From Pyrrhosoma nymphula (taxonomy: Eukaryota > Arthropoda > Insecta > Odonata > Coenagrionidae), in contig OY754328.1 of NCBI GenBank assembly GCA_963573305.1, forward strand, positions 45,375,822-45,439,821: a stretch of 64,000 nt of DNA, read 5' to 3'. Numbering within the stretch: the first letter of the stretch is position 1; each line of letters starts with the position of its first letter. Below the pieces are notes generated by a model, which saw nothing but the letters and a program-made list of their open reading frames with translations, did no database searches and was not told the DNA's origin. Position numbers and translations under genes: made by a program. Of this stretch, positions 52,177-63,995 are shown one piece after another.

Positions 52177-53110
52177 CTAACAGGATGAATCTGCGTCTAC
52201 ATCAGCCCCTGGATAAGTGTGCGAGTTTTTAAATCTATTTCTTAATCTCTGTCTTACCATAATATAATTTAAATGTATCCTATTTCTGTCTTCCGGCTTC
52301 TTCCAAGCATACATACGTCTGCAGTGATGCTTGAACCGTGTAATTCTGACCACTGAATCATTTCTCCGACAAAAGTCAACAGCTTTCTCGCTATGATCAT
52401 TTCTCCTTCCCAGCACGTAATCACTCAACTCCCGCCCATCTCTTCCTTCATCCACCACGGCGTTCCGATCCACCATAACTAGCAAGTGCTTACTCTTAGG
52501 TATCCTACCAATTACTTTCTCCAGCTAGTCGTAGACATCATCTACCTCTTCCTCTCTATGATTACAGGTGGGCATACACCTGGATTATGGCTGCATTCGT
52601 TGGATCTGCCTTCAGCTCAACAAGTATTATCTTATCATTCGTTTCCATTCCTTGCTTTATATTCACTGACTCGCCCGCCCATAGCATATTCCTAACATTC
52701 CATTTGCATGTCTTATATGCCATCCTTGAGTTCCTATTTGTATTTTCTAAACCTCTGCTGCAATTGCCTCTACTTCTGTGCAAGGATTTCGCGTGATGAC
52801 GACCGCAAGGCCTTGCTCCCACCGCTGCCGGGCACGACACCAGGCCCTGGGGGCCGAGTCCCGTAGTTGGCAGGATTAATTTCATAAGAGTACAGTCCAT
52901 TATTTCAAGGCTTATCATTTGAGATGGTTTTCCGTGGCCTGCCTGAATATATTTCTTTACGTCACACCATCACGTGAGAGGCCGCCCCACTGCTGGGGTC
53001 AGGCTCCTTTTACAGGCGCTTTATTTATGTAAAGACGCTGCGTGGACTACCATTCGTCAGTCTTCTTACCTTCGACCTCTCTGGCATGGGTGGCCCTACC
53101 GGGAGCAAGG
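52177..53110 (-). pseudogene. RTE-like LINE endonuclease domain and upstream region
   Basis: Reading leftward: CKWNVRNMLWAGES (about 52680-52720; TWNVRTML start of EN), KIILVELKADP and IIQVYAHL (about 52565-52620). Then DRNAVVDEGRDGRELSDY (about 52430-52480; GDFNAxVG block), EKAVDFCRRNDSVV, TRFKHHCRRMYAWKKPEDR, NRIHLNYIMVRQRLRN (usually NQIDYIMV) and HTYPGADVDADSS (usually SDH). The catalytic D of IDYI is lost (LNYI) and the final SDH His is changed. Stops separate the segments. Sequence up to about 53110 probably belongs to the same element's 5' part. Confidence 0.88.
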
Positions 53111-53289
53111 GTAAGAGAGAAAGACAGATGCGCAGCGCACTCCGCAAATTGAGGTCGAAGCGAACGCGCCCAATCCATATTTGAACGTTAACCGCCAAAC
53201 CGTAATGCCTCTTGTGTCGTCTCTTTTATCCCTTTTGCTATTACAAGGCAGTCCTTCTTTCCTCCTTTCAACACCTTCCTAATTATTTT

Positions 53290-54260
53290 AAAGAAACGCT
53301 CCTCCTTTGTACATAATTTTTATTGTACATATTTTAATGTACATAACCTAGGGATTACGTTGACTGCTAACTTATCATGGGATTGTCATGTAAATAATAT
53401 TTCTAACAAAATTCATTCTATACTTTACCAGTTAAAAGTTCACAGAAACTTACTTCCTTTTAATACTAGAAAAACACTTATATCGTCGCTTGTGTTCTCT
53501 GTAATAGATTATTGCTGTCTTGTTTATAACGACCTCAACGAAGAAAATAACCTCAAACTTCACCGGGCCTTAAACTCCTGCCTTAGGTTCATTTTTGACC
53601 TTCGCAGAGACGTCCACATCACCCCCTATTATAAACAACTAAGATGGCTCAACGTCAAATCCCGTAGAGAATACCTTATGGGATCCTTTTTGTTTGTTCT
53701 ATTTAAAAACAAATCACCCAAGTATCTGCATGATTTGTTCCTTAGTTGTCCCTCTGTCTCCACAATGTCCACTAGGTCTGATCCTAATCAATTGTATTTT
53801 CCAGGGCATCGCACCACAGCATATAATAAATCATTTCTTGTAACAGCTGGTCACACATGGAATAAGATGCCAACTGATATTAAAAATTGTAGATCTGTTA
53901 AAACATTTAAAATGAAATACCATGATTATTTACTTTCCCGGGTATAACATAAGTTACTCTTATTATTATTTTTTTTTCTTCAAATTTGTGTTCATATTAT
54001 TATTGTTCCTTATTCATTGTACCATTTTTCTATCGTTAGTTATTAATACATGAGTTTTCTGTGTTAATTTACATTTATAAAATGATAAAACATTTTTTCC
54101 TTTTGTACTTGAAAAGTTTGAAATTATGAAAAGTTTGTCCTTCTGTACTTGTAAAAGATTGTGCCTGCAAAGTGTTTTATTATTATCTTTGTTCTTTTGG
54201 ATTTTTTGTCCTGAACAATAAATAATTTTTCTTACTTACTTTCTTACTTACTTCTTACTC
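53290..54260 (+). mobile_element. 5'-truncated LINE 3' end with (CTTA)n tail
   Basis: Contains a 195-codon open frame for an RT C-terminal domain, a ~280-bp AT-rich 3' UTR and GAACAATAAATAATTTTTCTTACTTACT with a CTTACTTA-type tail at 54229-54260. Same family as 33090-33630. Confidence 0.8.
53360..53947 (+). CDS. LINE reverse transcriptase C-terminal domain (195 codons, open)
   Basis: The frame reads LSWDCHVNNISNKIHSIL, RNLLPFNTRKTLISSLVF and DYCCLVYNDL, then RHVHITP-like sequence (RRDVHITPYYKQLRWL), PNQLYFPGHRTTAYNKSF, WNKMPTDIKN and FKMKYHDYLLSRV. This is the domain after the palm in Jockey-type LINE RTs (the L-x-W-x-x-H-[VI] block, the HIxxxxxxLxWLxxxxRR block and a closing SFLVxAxxxWNxLPxxIKxxxSxxxFKxxx). 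The catalytic motifs lie upstream and were never copied, so the product has no RT activity. The given start is simply the first Met. Similarity begins slightly earlier. Confidence 0.85.
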   Translation: MTANLSWDCHVNNISNKIHSILYQLKVHRNLLPFNTRKTLISSLVFSVIDYCCLVYNDLNEENNLKLHRALNSCLRFIFDLRRDVHITPYYKQLRWLNVKSRREYLMGSFLFVLFKNKSPKYLHDLFLSCPSVSTMSTRSDPNQLYFPGHRTTAYNKSFLVTAGHTWNKMPTDIKNCRSVKTFKMKYHDYLLSRV

Positions 54261-54264
54261 CTTA

Positions 54265-54860
54265 GTTGCAACATTCTTTCAATTCTAGAATTTTTCCATT
54301 TTTATGGATTCTTAGTCTGACAAACGGACATCACGGCAAAATTATTTTCTCTTTGAATCATCAATAACATTGAAATGTAATGCGGGAATTGATAAGTTCG
54401 TGAAATGAAAATATTTATTCCATACTTTCAAACTGGTGACGATTTTACTCTTTAGAGGCTGAACTCGGTAGTCGCCAACATATGGCGAGGCGCAAAGCAT
54501 ACTTTACAAGAGAAATAATTAAATGCAGAGTCTACTGGAATTTTTAGACTGTACATAAAGTCTGATGTATACAATGGAATATAGGGTAATATTGCATAAT
54601 ACAACACATATTAAAAATATAAACAATTTAATGAAGAAAAGCAATGAATCAAATAGCGGTCTTTGATACCGACATCGCCGTTTACGACATTTTTCGCATC
54701 ACGGTTTTCTGGTTAAGGCATAAGGTAAGAGTGAGATATTACAAAGCATTCAATTAATATGGCCTCATTTCACAAAGGAAAACATCCCACATTTTCAAAG
54801 AAACCAAAATGTCAGAGCCGACAGACTCTTCGCAACATTTGCCGCCGTTCGAGAGATAAA
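54265..54860. other. No recognisable gene
   Basis: AT-rich DNA. Nothing supportable. Confidence 0.4.
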
Positions 54861-54899
54861 TAATATATTGGCAATGACGACGTGCGCTTCAGACAGACA

Positions 54900-55430
54900 C
54901 ACTCCTAAAACAATGAGGAGGTTCTTGAAGGACAGATGGCGTGCGTGCATTGGGGGGAGGAACACAATCCGCCGCGGACAGGGAGAGAGAAGAGATGAGA
55001 GGCGTAGAAGAAGAAGGGTCGGACGTGATCGGCGCGAGTTTCCAGAGGTTGGGGGAGGGTGGTCAGGGGTGTGGGGGGTTGAGGGGCGTGTTCTCCTGAA
55101 GAAGGATCCAACCGTGTCTGGATATTTCTCTCTCTCTTCTAGTCTTTTGGTGCACGTTCGACGGCGGGAGACGCCAGTTAAAGGCGCTTTCCCGAAGGGG
55201 GAGGGAGGGAGTGTTCTTATTTGTCTCCCTCCCCCTCCCTCCGCAACCTCCAACCAACTCTCCTTCTCCCGATGAGGAGCAAGAGCAACAGTGGCGGCGC
55301 CACCGTCGCCTCGCGCGCGTGTTAGGTGGGGGGGAGGTGGGTGGGAGAACGTGAGGGGGGAGAGCACCCCTTCCTCTCTAATAAACCCTGGGGGTGGGGA
55401 TGAGAGGGGTGGGGGGTTTAGTTCATAGGT
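54900..55430. other. GC/purine-rich low-complexity patch
   Basis: Purine-rich plus strand with GGGGGAGG runs and CpG. Overlapping Arg/Pro-rich frames on both strands are rejected as composition effects. Confidence 0.5.
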
Positions 55431-55434
55431 TAAA

Positions 55435-56860
55435 GAAGATAGCAGACACCTACGATAGCACAAAGGGGGATATTAGAATAGCCATTACAATGCACAATAG
55501 GCCATATTGAACGGATCAGTTTGCAACGCAAGCCCGTGAAACTTGACGTCGCGAGTGAATTGACTGCGAAATGGTGGGCGTAACGAGAGAAAAAATTAAA
55601 ACAACCTTAGCTAGTTTGAATAACTTCCAAAAACAGCATTTATATAATTACAAATATTACAGTAAGAAACAAGCCCGTAGGGTAAATACCGTTAACTTTG
55701 TCTATACCAGACGATCACAAGTGGCACCAAGCCGATACGTCCATCTCCAGCCGCGGTCAGTTTCAAAGAGGGCTGGTATGTTCGCGGTGCACTTTGTCAG
55801 CGTAGGAGCGGAAACAGCTGGCCAGTGGAGGAGTGAGGAGAGGAGGGGAGGTGCTATCACACTTTGGATTGGTGGGAATGTTCACAGGTCGGCTTGCAAG
55901 TTGAAAAAGATGTCAGCACCAGCGCAGACCAAATAAAAGGAGGATACTTGCTGGAATCGCGATGACCTGAGCGTTCTCGTTGACCAGAGCAGATCGCGGA
56001 AATTGTCTTGTTCGAGGGGGTGGGGGGGGAATTGGCACAAGTTTTGCAGTTAACAAGCCGAAAACACGGGTGTTAGCAGAGGCGTTGTTGCAGCTCCATG
56101 ATGTTCCACCAAAAAATTTCAATGTGGAAATAATTCCCAAGAGGTTATTCACAGATTACAAATGAGATCGAAGTGCGCGCGAAGGCCACGTTCGGTGGAA
56201 CAGTATTCATATTGAAACATCGGGCTTCGCTTCCGCGCGTCATCTCTCGTCTCTTTTTGAACCCTCGCTATCTTTCTCTCGACCTCATCTCGTTGCCAGA
56301 GAAACCAACCACGTCGCAGGAGCCAGTGGGGGTGTTGCTGTGGGGGGGGGGGGGACTGTGCTGGTGGGGAGGAGGACTTTCCGTCGCATCCCACGAACCG
56401 AATGGCCTTCGCCAAACTCAGCTCCTGCGTCGTGATCTAATACTCGTGTCAGTCGGAAAACCCATTTCGAGAAATAATCGGGGATGGAGTGTTGCCATCC
56501 ATTTGACACTGAAATGAGTATTTCCTTTTCCGCGACCACTGGAAAGGTCAACTTCAACTGAAACCCACCACGTTCATCATCCATTCTTAGCTGAAAGTCC
56601 TCCAATACCGCGGTGATTAAAAGAAGTCTTTCGAGAGAAATCTTCATTCGCCGATGCTCGCCTTCAAACTGCAAGCATCGGCGCACCGATGTAATAGACT
56701 AGGCATTACTTGGAAACATGTAGCTTTAGATGAATATAATTGTCAGCCCTATTCTAAACAATTGATGCACTGGGCGATATTTTGATGTTCCATAATAGCA
56801 GTTGCATGTCCGTCTTCATTTTAAACGAGCCACTCCACTCACAGTCACACGCACTCCAAA
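55435..56860. other. No recognised gene; two unexplained plus-strand frames
   Basis: A frame at 55571-55936 (NNFQKQHLYNYKYYSKKQ near its start) and one at about 56046-56165 (KPKTRVLAEALLQLHDV, then KNFNVEIIPKRLF) look protein-like but are unrecognised and unlinked. A 13-nt G-run lies near 56341-56353. Confidence 0.25.
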
Positions 56861-56869
56861 GCAGCCCTC

Positions 56870-57010
56870 ATTATAACCAACCGTTTCATTGATAGCATTC
56901 TATATCTGCTCTCTCCAATTCGATATCCTCTCGGGATATCCGCAGCTCTCCACATCCAATGTTTTCTAAAAGCCTTTCTCAGATCAACAAATAGACAATA
57001 ATATTTCTTC
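56870..57010 (-). pseudogene. Possible LINE RT motif A scrap
   Basis: The minus strand encodes KKYYCLFVDLRKAFRKHW, resembling the catalytic motif A of non-LTR RTs (hydrophobic-x-VDLxKAFD). The match is short and the usual Asp after KAF is Arg. Confidence 0.35.
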
Positions 57011-57014
57011 CATA

Positions 57015-58550
57015 GGTCCATGCTGTTTTACAAAAACATGTTGAGGACATTTCAGAAATTTTAGTAATTTTTTCAGCGTAGGTTATAAAAAATATTACTA
57101 TATGTAGGCAATCAGTATTGGCATGACATTTTTTAGATCGACCAATAATTTTTGTTCTGCTTGGCACTTCTTTTTTCTCAAGAGCATTTACTCCTAAATT
57201 AAAGTTTTTAATCACACCATATTGTTTTCAGTTATTCTATAAATCTCAGAATACAGCTTTGGGGTTAACATAGTACTTATATCGTGATTCTTTTTGGTAT
57301 CCTTTTGCCTCGTCATATCCATCTCTCATAAACTCCAATGAGTTTTTGAGGACTTCTACTTCGGTAACTTGGGACTTTAGAGTGGAACTGTCCCTGCCAA
57401 AACCTTGTAGACTTAAGTTATAACCTCAATAGCTCCGAGAGTGTTCATTGAATTTTCACGTTATTTGCATATTAATTTAGATTAGTTTTTTTTCAATTCA
57501 ATTCGTGTACATTATAATTTTTCAAACAATATTTGAACCTGTTTTAGGCGTTAGAGTAAAAAGAGGTCCCATTTTCGTTTAGCGCTATGCCGCCATGTGT
57601 AACTTTGACATCTAATAACTACAAATTTGAGTGTTCGACTTAAACAAAATTTTGTACAGTTTGAACCATAATTATCGTAGTTTTATTGTTAAGTCTGCGG
57701 AGTTTTAAGTTTATAATTATAGTACTTATTGGTACGAGGTTCAATTTATAAACCTAGTTTTTGATCGGCATCTATGCATCACGGCACCATGACATTAAAA
57801 TTTTTATATCCCTCATTTAATCTCCAGAGTCACTCAGATATCATCATTTTACTGAAGGTAGCATCTCATTTTATATCGAATTATATATTTTCAGAAAAAG
57901 CGGTCGAGCTCAATGGTGGACTCGCCGCTCTCAAGCTGCGCGTCGTAGTACCTACATAGTCTCTCTGTGCGCCAATTATGTTTCCGCACCTCCGCAACCA
58001 TTTCATCTTAAGTCTTCTTTCTTACTTCTCCATGCTGACTCCGCAGCTCCAGCACAGGAGAAATTACGGCCCATTACATGAATGCATTGGTCATCCTTTG
58101 CTAGTCATTGTTTGCACATCCAGGCATTTTCATTACTCATTTGTTTTTCTAAATCTCAAGTAGAAACTTAACAAGGAAACCACGAACATTTATGTGTAAT
58201 TTCACGACGACTTCAAAATAAACTGTTAATCCAACAATTCCTGAAGCGTAGGACCACATCATGTTTCTCAAAACCACGACCTCTGGTGGGAAACACCCCA
58301 AAAATACACCGTTTGGCGTATTTTGCCTATTTAGGAGGCATCCACGTTAGCACACTTATGGCACGTGACCTATTATAACAACAATCGATTTTTTTTGGGA
58401 TTTGAAGATGGGCAGAGATAAAATTGGCGAATAGCATTGGCCTACTCATATAGTGGGATTCCACATCAAATACATCAATTTTTCCGGACGTCGTACGCCA
58501 TTTGAAAAGCTATCAACAAAACACCCGCTTGAAAAAAAAACAGAATTCCA
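57015..58550. other. No recognisable gene over 1.5 kb
   Basis: AT-rich DNA. Nothing supportable. Confidence 0.4.
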
Positions 58551-58554
58551 CTGA

Positions 58555-58630
58555 AATATCACTTTCAGGATTTAAACCTTGGCCCTTGGGATGTGGAGCC
58601 AGTGCTCTAGCTACCTCACCAACTCAATAC
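58555..58630 (-). repeat. tRNA-derived SINE head
   Basis: On the minus strand the A box TAGCTAGAGCACTGG (58599-58613) and B box GGTTTAAATCC (58568-58578) are correctly ordered and about 20 nt apart in the middle region. CCAAGGTTTAAATCCTGA lacks full T-stem pairing, so it is a SINE head. Confidence 0.65.
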
Positions 58631-58634
58631 CAAC

Positions 58635-59210
58635 ATTGTCAAGTGCATGAAAAAACGATCATTCAATTCTTGTTGTATTCAATAGAAAACAACAGAAACT
58701 AGATCACAGAAATGCGACAAGTCTCGTCCATTCAACTAAAAATACCCGGATCAGCCCTGTTATTATGTTTTGAAGTGTTCAAGATGGAAAAAATCATTTT
58801 TAAAACCGTACTTAATATTGCCATAACATTTCTAGGTAATAAGATGTGATGAGCAACTTTGATACTTTCTCATTACTCTCTTCCATTAACAATATTGAAA
58901 AATGATATTTTTTGGTTTGATCTGAAAAATTCCAGTTAAATTTTGGAGCCCACTTATTCTGCTTGTACTAAATTGTAAAAAGATATGCTCTCACTTTAGA
59001 TGTTCCTCTGCTTTTGGTCCAAGCAGAATTTTCATTTCACGATAATTAATGAGTATCTCCTATAAATTCACTACAGGAAAAATAAATTTTAACGAAATGT
59101 TGGAAAGAATAATACTGTTAAGTCATGTACATGACAAATCTTTTGTCAGGCACTCGACACAAAAGTGAATGATTATTCAATGATAAAATACGTTTAAAAT
59201 TGCCGGAGGA
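58635..59210. other. No recognisable gene
   Basis: AT-rich DNA, probably including SINE body sequence. Confidence 0.35.
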
Positions 59211-59214
59211 AAAA

Positions 59215-59295
59215 GGGATTTCATGGAAATGGAATCAAACCCCGGGCCTTAGGTTTTCTGGACCAATGTGCTGACCACTATGCAACCCAGGATTC
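59215..59295 (-). repeat. tRNA-derived SINE head
   Basis: On the minus strand the A box TGCATAGTGGTCAGCACATTGG (59263-59284; core TAGTGGTCAGCAC) and B box GGTTTGATTCC (59231-59241) occur with tRNA-like spacing, followed by ATTTCCATGAAATCCC. Related in layout to 58555-58630. Confidence 0.65.
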
Positions 59296-59299
59296 CATG

Positions 59300-60425
59300 T
59301 CCTCCAAGAATGTTGAATTTTCGTGATTCGTTTCCCATTTGAAGAAGACTTTTTCCTCCAGTAACTATAAACAATCTCTTTGCCATTCGTCGAAGCAGTT
59401 AATACAATTTTACATTAATGACAAATGATGCCAACAAATACGTCACTGAACACTTATATTGGAAGTGGAATTGGAAAAATTGTGTCACCTCTTGAGAATT
59501 TTAATCCGTAATATGTCAGGGAAAAGAATGAAATTTCTCTAAATATAGCAATCTAGCAGTTTGGTGGAAAAGCCTTCACAGTACTAATGTTCTGATTAAG
59601 CGTTGTCTTTAGCAATTTCTCTTTCTGCTCTAGCTTGTGAAAGAATCTGGTTTGGATTGGCGGCATCTATACAGACACAGAGAAAGAAGAAGCTCGTCTC
59701 GCGTTTCCTAGCTATGGTGGTGGGACCTCGATCGCGGAGGGAGCAACTGGAGGGATGAACACTCTGCCTCGAAACACACGGTGAAGAAGATAATTGGCTC
59801 TTAATGTGCCTTTACACGGGTGTTCTATGGAAGAGGCGAGGGTAGAAATGTCTCAGTGTGTATCGCTACTTGCAGAACATCGTCGTGCGCACACATTACT
59901 TCCGTTTTTGTAAAAGTGAGGGACGGTATTAAACAATGAATATGGCAATCACGAAATTCGTCTCAATTCGCAAATCAATATGTCTGTACATCATTGTTCG
60001 AGTTCTATGGGCGTTCGTAGATTTTATTAAAAAAAAGGAAATAAATGTGCAAATAGATGCTGGCAACAAGGCGTTGAGGTTGGGGAAGGATAGAAAGGTG
60101 AAAGGACATCTACCAGTAGATGATCCATGACGACACGGGTGTCCATTGATTTCGAAGCTTTTGGGTTTAGAACCATTGGTCAGGCAGTGAAGCAGAGACA
60201 CTACTAAGGAGTGTCACACTGGAGTTGAGGGTATATGGTTTGGCTTTGTTAGGGGTATCTTTCTCAAGGAAGAAAAGGGGTATGAGGAGAGGATCAGTGT
60301 TTGAGGTAGGGGATAGGAAGAGAAGGAACAAAGAGGATAATGGGGAGGGGGAAAGATAAAGAACGGGGGGAGGAAGATAGTGGAGGGTCCGAATTACTCA
60401 AACCCACCAAATCCCTTCGTACCCC
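59300..60425. other. No recognisable gene
   Basis: AT-rich, then purine-rich near 60300-60380. The frame at 59936-60130 is unrecognised. Confidence 0.4.
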
Positions 60426-60429
60426 TTGT

Positions 60430-60910
60430 AACCGCGCGAGATGCAAAAGCTACTCCATTCTCAGTAGCCAGTCCCTGCCAAATGTGTTCCTAGCTTCCCC
60501 ACTCCCGTCGCGTGGGTGTCCTTACCCTCCTTCACACCACAGAATATTTTTACATCCTTATCTGCCAATTGTGTCCCTCTTTTTACACATTTACCAAAGC
60601 TAGGTCCGATCGAGGAAAGCCTCATGTCCCTATGGTTGCCGTACATGCAGATACGACGGTTCCAGCATGCTGGGTAGTACGGCATCGTGGGACAAGTGAT
60701 TAATGTTCCAGTCGACGTAAACAACATGGTTCAGACCCTACCGCGCCAGTTAAATGACGATTATGAAATGAAGGTTAATATCAAGCGGTCACTCGTCCAC
60801 ATGTCTGCATACTTGAGCGGGTCTGTACACAAGGGAAAGGTGAAGGTACGGCTGCAATATCTGACTGAAAAGCCATTAAACAAACGAAATAACATTCGCA
60901 TCGACTGAGA
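60430..60910 (+). pseudogene. DUF6570-type protein fragment (Helitron-associated)
   Basis: The plus strand encodes LGPIEESLMSLWLPYMQIRR (about 60600-60660) and, past a stop, GQVINVPVDVNNMVQTLPRQ (60688-60747), MKVNIKRSLVHMSAYLSG and PLNKRNNIRID. This order (LxxxExxLIxxxxPFMxI, GxVVNVPxDVxxMVxxLPR, xxVxIKRxLxxKxxY, PLYxxxxIxID) is the DUF6570 domain found upstream of the Rep/helicase region in many animal Helitron proteins. Rep (HUH) and PIF1-type helicase are not present downstream, so only this fragment remains. The stop falls in the middle of the domain. Confidence 0.75.
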
Positions 60911-60914
60911 CCGA

Positions 60915-61675
60915 TTGGAGCGGGAATTCGGAGGCCTAGTGTCAGGTCCCTAATAAGGTGCCACGCCCCTCATCCATGCCATAATTGCCAGCCCCCTCGT
61001 CAGCTCCTCATAAGTTAATAAAATGTTTTAATAATTGTAAGTTGTGTATTTGTTTGACTACGTCATTTCCGTACCCTAGTGCCAATACACTCCATACAGC
61101 ACGCACATGACGTTCCACGTACCACACTACAGCCCCAATACAGCCTACCCCGTTTTTTAATTACCGTGTCATTTTGATTTTTTCCTAATTTTGCTAATTA
61201 TGGTTGCCGGATTAACTGCCACTACAGCAGCCCTCTGGCAGCAGTGGAATCCACTGTAGAAAACGTTATTAGTTGGATAATGTCATTGATGACAGCACGG
61301 TACTGCCCGTTGATTACGGAACATTTTGGCAGTGAATTTCGGAGTGCGCCCAAAGTAAAGGACCAACTCACTCCTCACATGGTCAGTCAACGCACATAAA
61401 TGGCATCGCCTGTGGGTCTCTCTCGCATTTCAGAGCATTCCGAGTGGCGCCAACGCCACCACCAACACACCTCGAGAGACGAGTGACACCTCTCTCGGTC
61501 CCGAGAGCGGTCGCCTCCTCCCGGGGGGAGTAGTGATAATGACACCCAGGCGAGGGGACCTTCCTGTGACTCTGCTCTCAAAGGAAAGTGTTTATCAAGG
61601 GGATTATAGCTAAGCGTTGCATTCGATGGACTGAGTGCTTCGCTTGAAGTGGTCCACATATAGAACCCAAGTTGG
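60915..61675. other. No recognisable gene
   Basis: Mixed DNA. Possibly further Helitron remains at the start. Nothing supportable. Confidence 0.35.
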
Positions 61676-61679
61676 AATC

Positions 61680-61790
61680 GGGATTTTACAGGAAAAAATC
61701 CACCTCTGCCGGGATGTGAACCCGAGCCGAGGATTTTGTACTGCCGGCGGTGGGCGAAGGAGTTGTTGTGCTTAGGGGGCGTATGTCCGG
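61680..61790 (-). repeat. tRNA-derived SINE head
   Basis: On the minus strand TAAGCACAACAACTCCTTCGCCCA (A-box region, 61751-61774; core TAAGCACAACAACTCC) and CGGGTTCACATCCCGG (B box in a paired T arm, about 61709-61724) are followed by CAGAGGTGGATTTTTTCC. Confidence 0.65.
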
Positions 61791-61794
61791 ATGA

Positions 61795-63635
61795 TCGTGA
61801 ACTCCTGATGACGATGGGACGATGTCTTAAGAAGTAAATGGGTATCTTTGTTTGGAATGGAAAGGAGTTCGTGTCTGAAAGGAGAATGGTTTGTTTGGAT
61901 GGAAAGGCCCACCAACCCTTGCCAACAGCAGGAGCTAATTGGGGAAAGAATGACAGTTTCGAATTATAGAGGTATTATCCGAGGACTTTTTTTTCAGACT
62001 TTTGTGGAATTGATTTTTTCGCCCAAGAAGTGTGGTTTCCCTGAACCACACTTTACTGAATATACGGGGTTTTTAACAGTAGATACAAGGCTGGTATTTT
62101 CTTTATCGGATGGAAATAATCAAATTTGTAATTCTGGCGTTCAATTTTCGTGTATTGTTTATTTATGCCTTAACATTACGTTTTTGGCTCCAAAATCGTT
62201 CATTTTATCACCATTTCCAAAAAATAAAATTTTATTTGTTTGGTAGCCGTGGCAAAAGGCTTTCAATGGGAACTAATGCACGAACCAGGGATGGGTTAAT
62301 TTAAGTGATCAATATGAGAATTAAGTTGCGTATTAACGAGGGAGTAAAACCCCTGAGTTTTGATGTCAGACATCAAGTGTATCATGAACATGTGTGTGTG
62401 ACATGAAAACGGTGGAGAACAGTGTCGCGACACCACCTCGGGAGTGCAGCAACTCAGCTGTCAGACTGTCGAGGCAGTGTCCCGATAAAACGGCTCCAAT
62501 TCGGCCAGTGACCACTCCTCCCGCGACCTCGACGATGCTCTTGCAGTGTTCCGACAGTCTGGATTCATTGTCGCGACACATCGCGGTAGCAGGTTTCGTT
62601 ATCTGTGTGCGCTAGGGTTCGAGAGGCTTAGAGGAGAAAACGAGAGATGAAGGAAGCTATGGCGTTAAGTGATATGCTGAAGAGTCGCCGGAATTGTGTG
62701 ACGTGAACCTCGGGGATTATAGAAACGGGTTGAAGAAAATGAATATTTGTAGAAATTTGGTCATTGTTTCGAAAAATATGGCAAACGAAATGTAGAGGAA
62801 GTGGTACAAACTCTGTACGCAGCTCAGCTATGAACAGTGAAAATTATAGAATAATTGTACGCCTCTCATCCCTGAAAATTAATCCCCTTTGTGCATTTAG
62901 TTCAATTTATCTTACCTTTTAATTCAAACTGACATTCGATTTGCCATAACGTGAAATAAAATGAAAACTGAAAACTCAAGTGATACGAAAACGGTTCGCC
63001 ATTATCGATTGAAGTGAACAGTATCGACCGCTTCTCAAATCTGAATCACTCACCAATCGTAATTAGATGTGCACGCGGCTTTTCACGCATTAATTATTCT
63101 CTCTTAATATTACAATCACTATTTTGGTGGTAGGGCATCACATGTGTTTTTGCATATGATTCCGCATCATCACGCTGTTTAGAAGTATAATTGAACATAA
63201 GCGAATTTTGTTCCCAATATCGTCCGAAAGAAAAATGTTTACACTTTACTTTACCATTTGTTTTTCAAACCAATTTTCTCATTCAACCACTTTCGTCCTC
63301 AAATATGATCTTGCCACTTCCTCCTCCTTACCCCCACCCCCCGATCTCCCATTGGGTGGCGTAGATCACGCTTTGTTCAAGTTCAGAGGGGAATGACATT
63401 CCTCCTTAACCCTCTTCCCAACGGTTGACCATTTTGAATATCAGGATTCTTGAGGATGAAGATGAAAAGGGAACTCCATATTAGGATCAGAGTTTGATGC
63501 TGCGGTTAGGGACTTTAAGGAGAAAGAAAGGCGTCAGGAATTGATGAAACTCCCTCGTAGTTCTTTAACAAAGCAAGAAAGAGGACACTAAATAAACTAC
63601 ACCAATTAATTTGTTGCATTTATTAAACAGGAAAA
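61795..63635. other. No recognisable gene over 1.8 kb
   Basis: Mixed DNA. CTCCTGATGACGATGG at 61801-61816 resembles the start of the ribozyme at 18895 but lacks GAAA. Between 62421 and 62580 TGTCGCGACACC and TTGTCGCGACAC recur around a diverged palindrome. No coding support. Confidence 0.4.
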
Positions 63636-63639
63636 ATGC

Positions 63640-63995
63640 CAATACACCTTTTAAAAATGTAATCATCTCTATCCCAAAGAAGAAAAGAGCCAAGAGAGTT
63701 ACCAAGATTTCAGAACAACTAACCTTACTACACTTGCATTGAAAATTCTTACCAGAATCATCCAGAGGAAAAAGCAGAATATGGAAGGATTCCTAGATGA
63801 AAACTAATTCGGTTCAGGAATGATAGAGGAAGTGAGAAGCTAATTCAACCGAGAGACTTATCATAAAGAAGAGAATACAAAAGGACCAGTTCACATTTAT
63901 ATGCTGCATCGACCTAGAGAAAAGATTGGACAATGTGGATTGCTGTGGAATGTAGACTACACTGAAGAGTATAGTGGTATGATTAAATGACAGAA
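63640..63995 (+). pseudogene. RTE-like LINE reverse transcriptase, N-terminal part
   Basis: Across frameshifts: NVIISIPKKKRAKRVTK, then TLALKILTRIIQRKKQNMEG and FLDEN, then FTFICCIDLEKRLDNVD (about 63885-63945). These match VIIPIPKKKxAKxCxxxR, ALKILTRIIxRRIxxxxEEFLxExQFGFR, and motif A FIAFVDLEKAFDNVDW of RTE-like RTs. The motif A Asp (CIDLEK) survives. The copy runs to the window edge, so motifs B and C may lie beyond. Confidence 0.8.

Noticed and set aside
54795..55463. 222-codon minus-strand frame
   Set aside because: Lies over a purine/pyrimidine-biased patch, product Pro/Ser/Arg-rich, overlapped by plus-strand frames of similar length.
61801..61832. Another hammerhead ribozyme (CTGATGACGATGG)
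   Set aside because: Stem II is incomplete and GAAA is absent (TTAAGA instead).
62394..62615. 73-codon frame
   Set aside because: Overlaps an antisense frame over a diverged palindrome (TGTCGCGACA). No motif.
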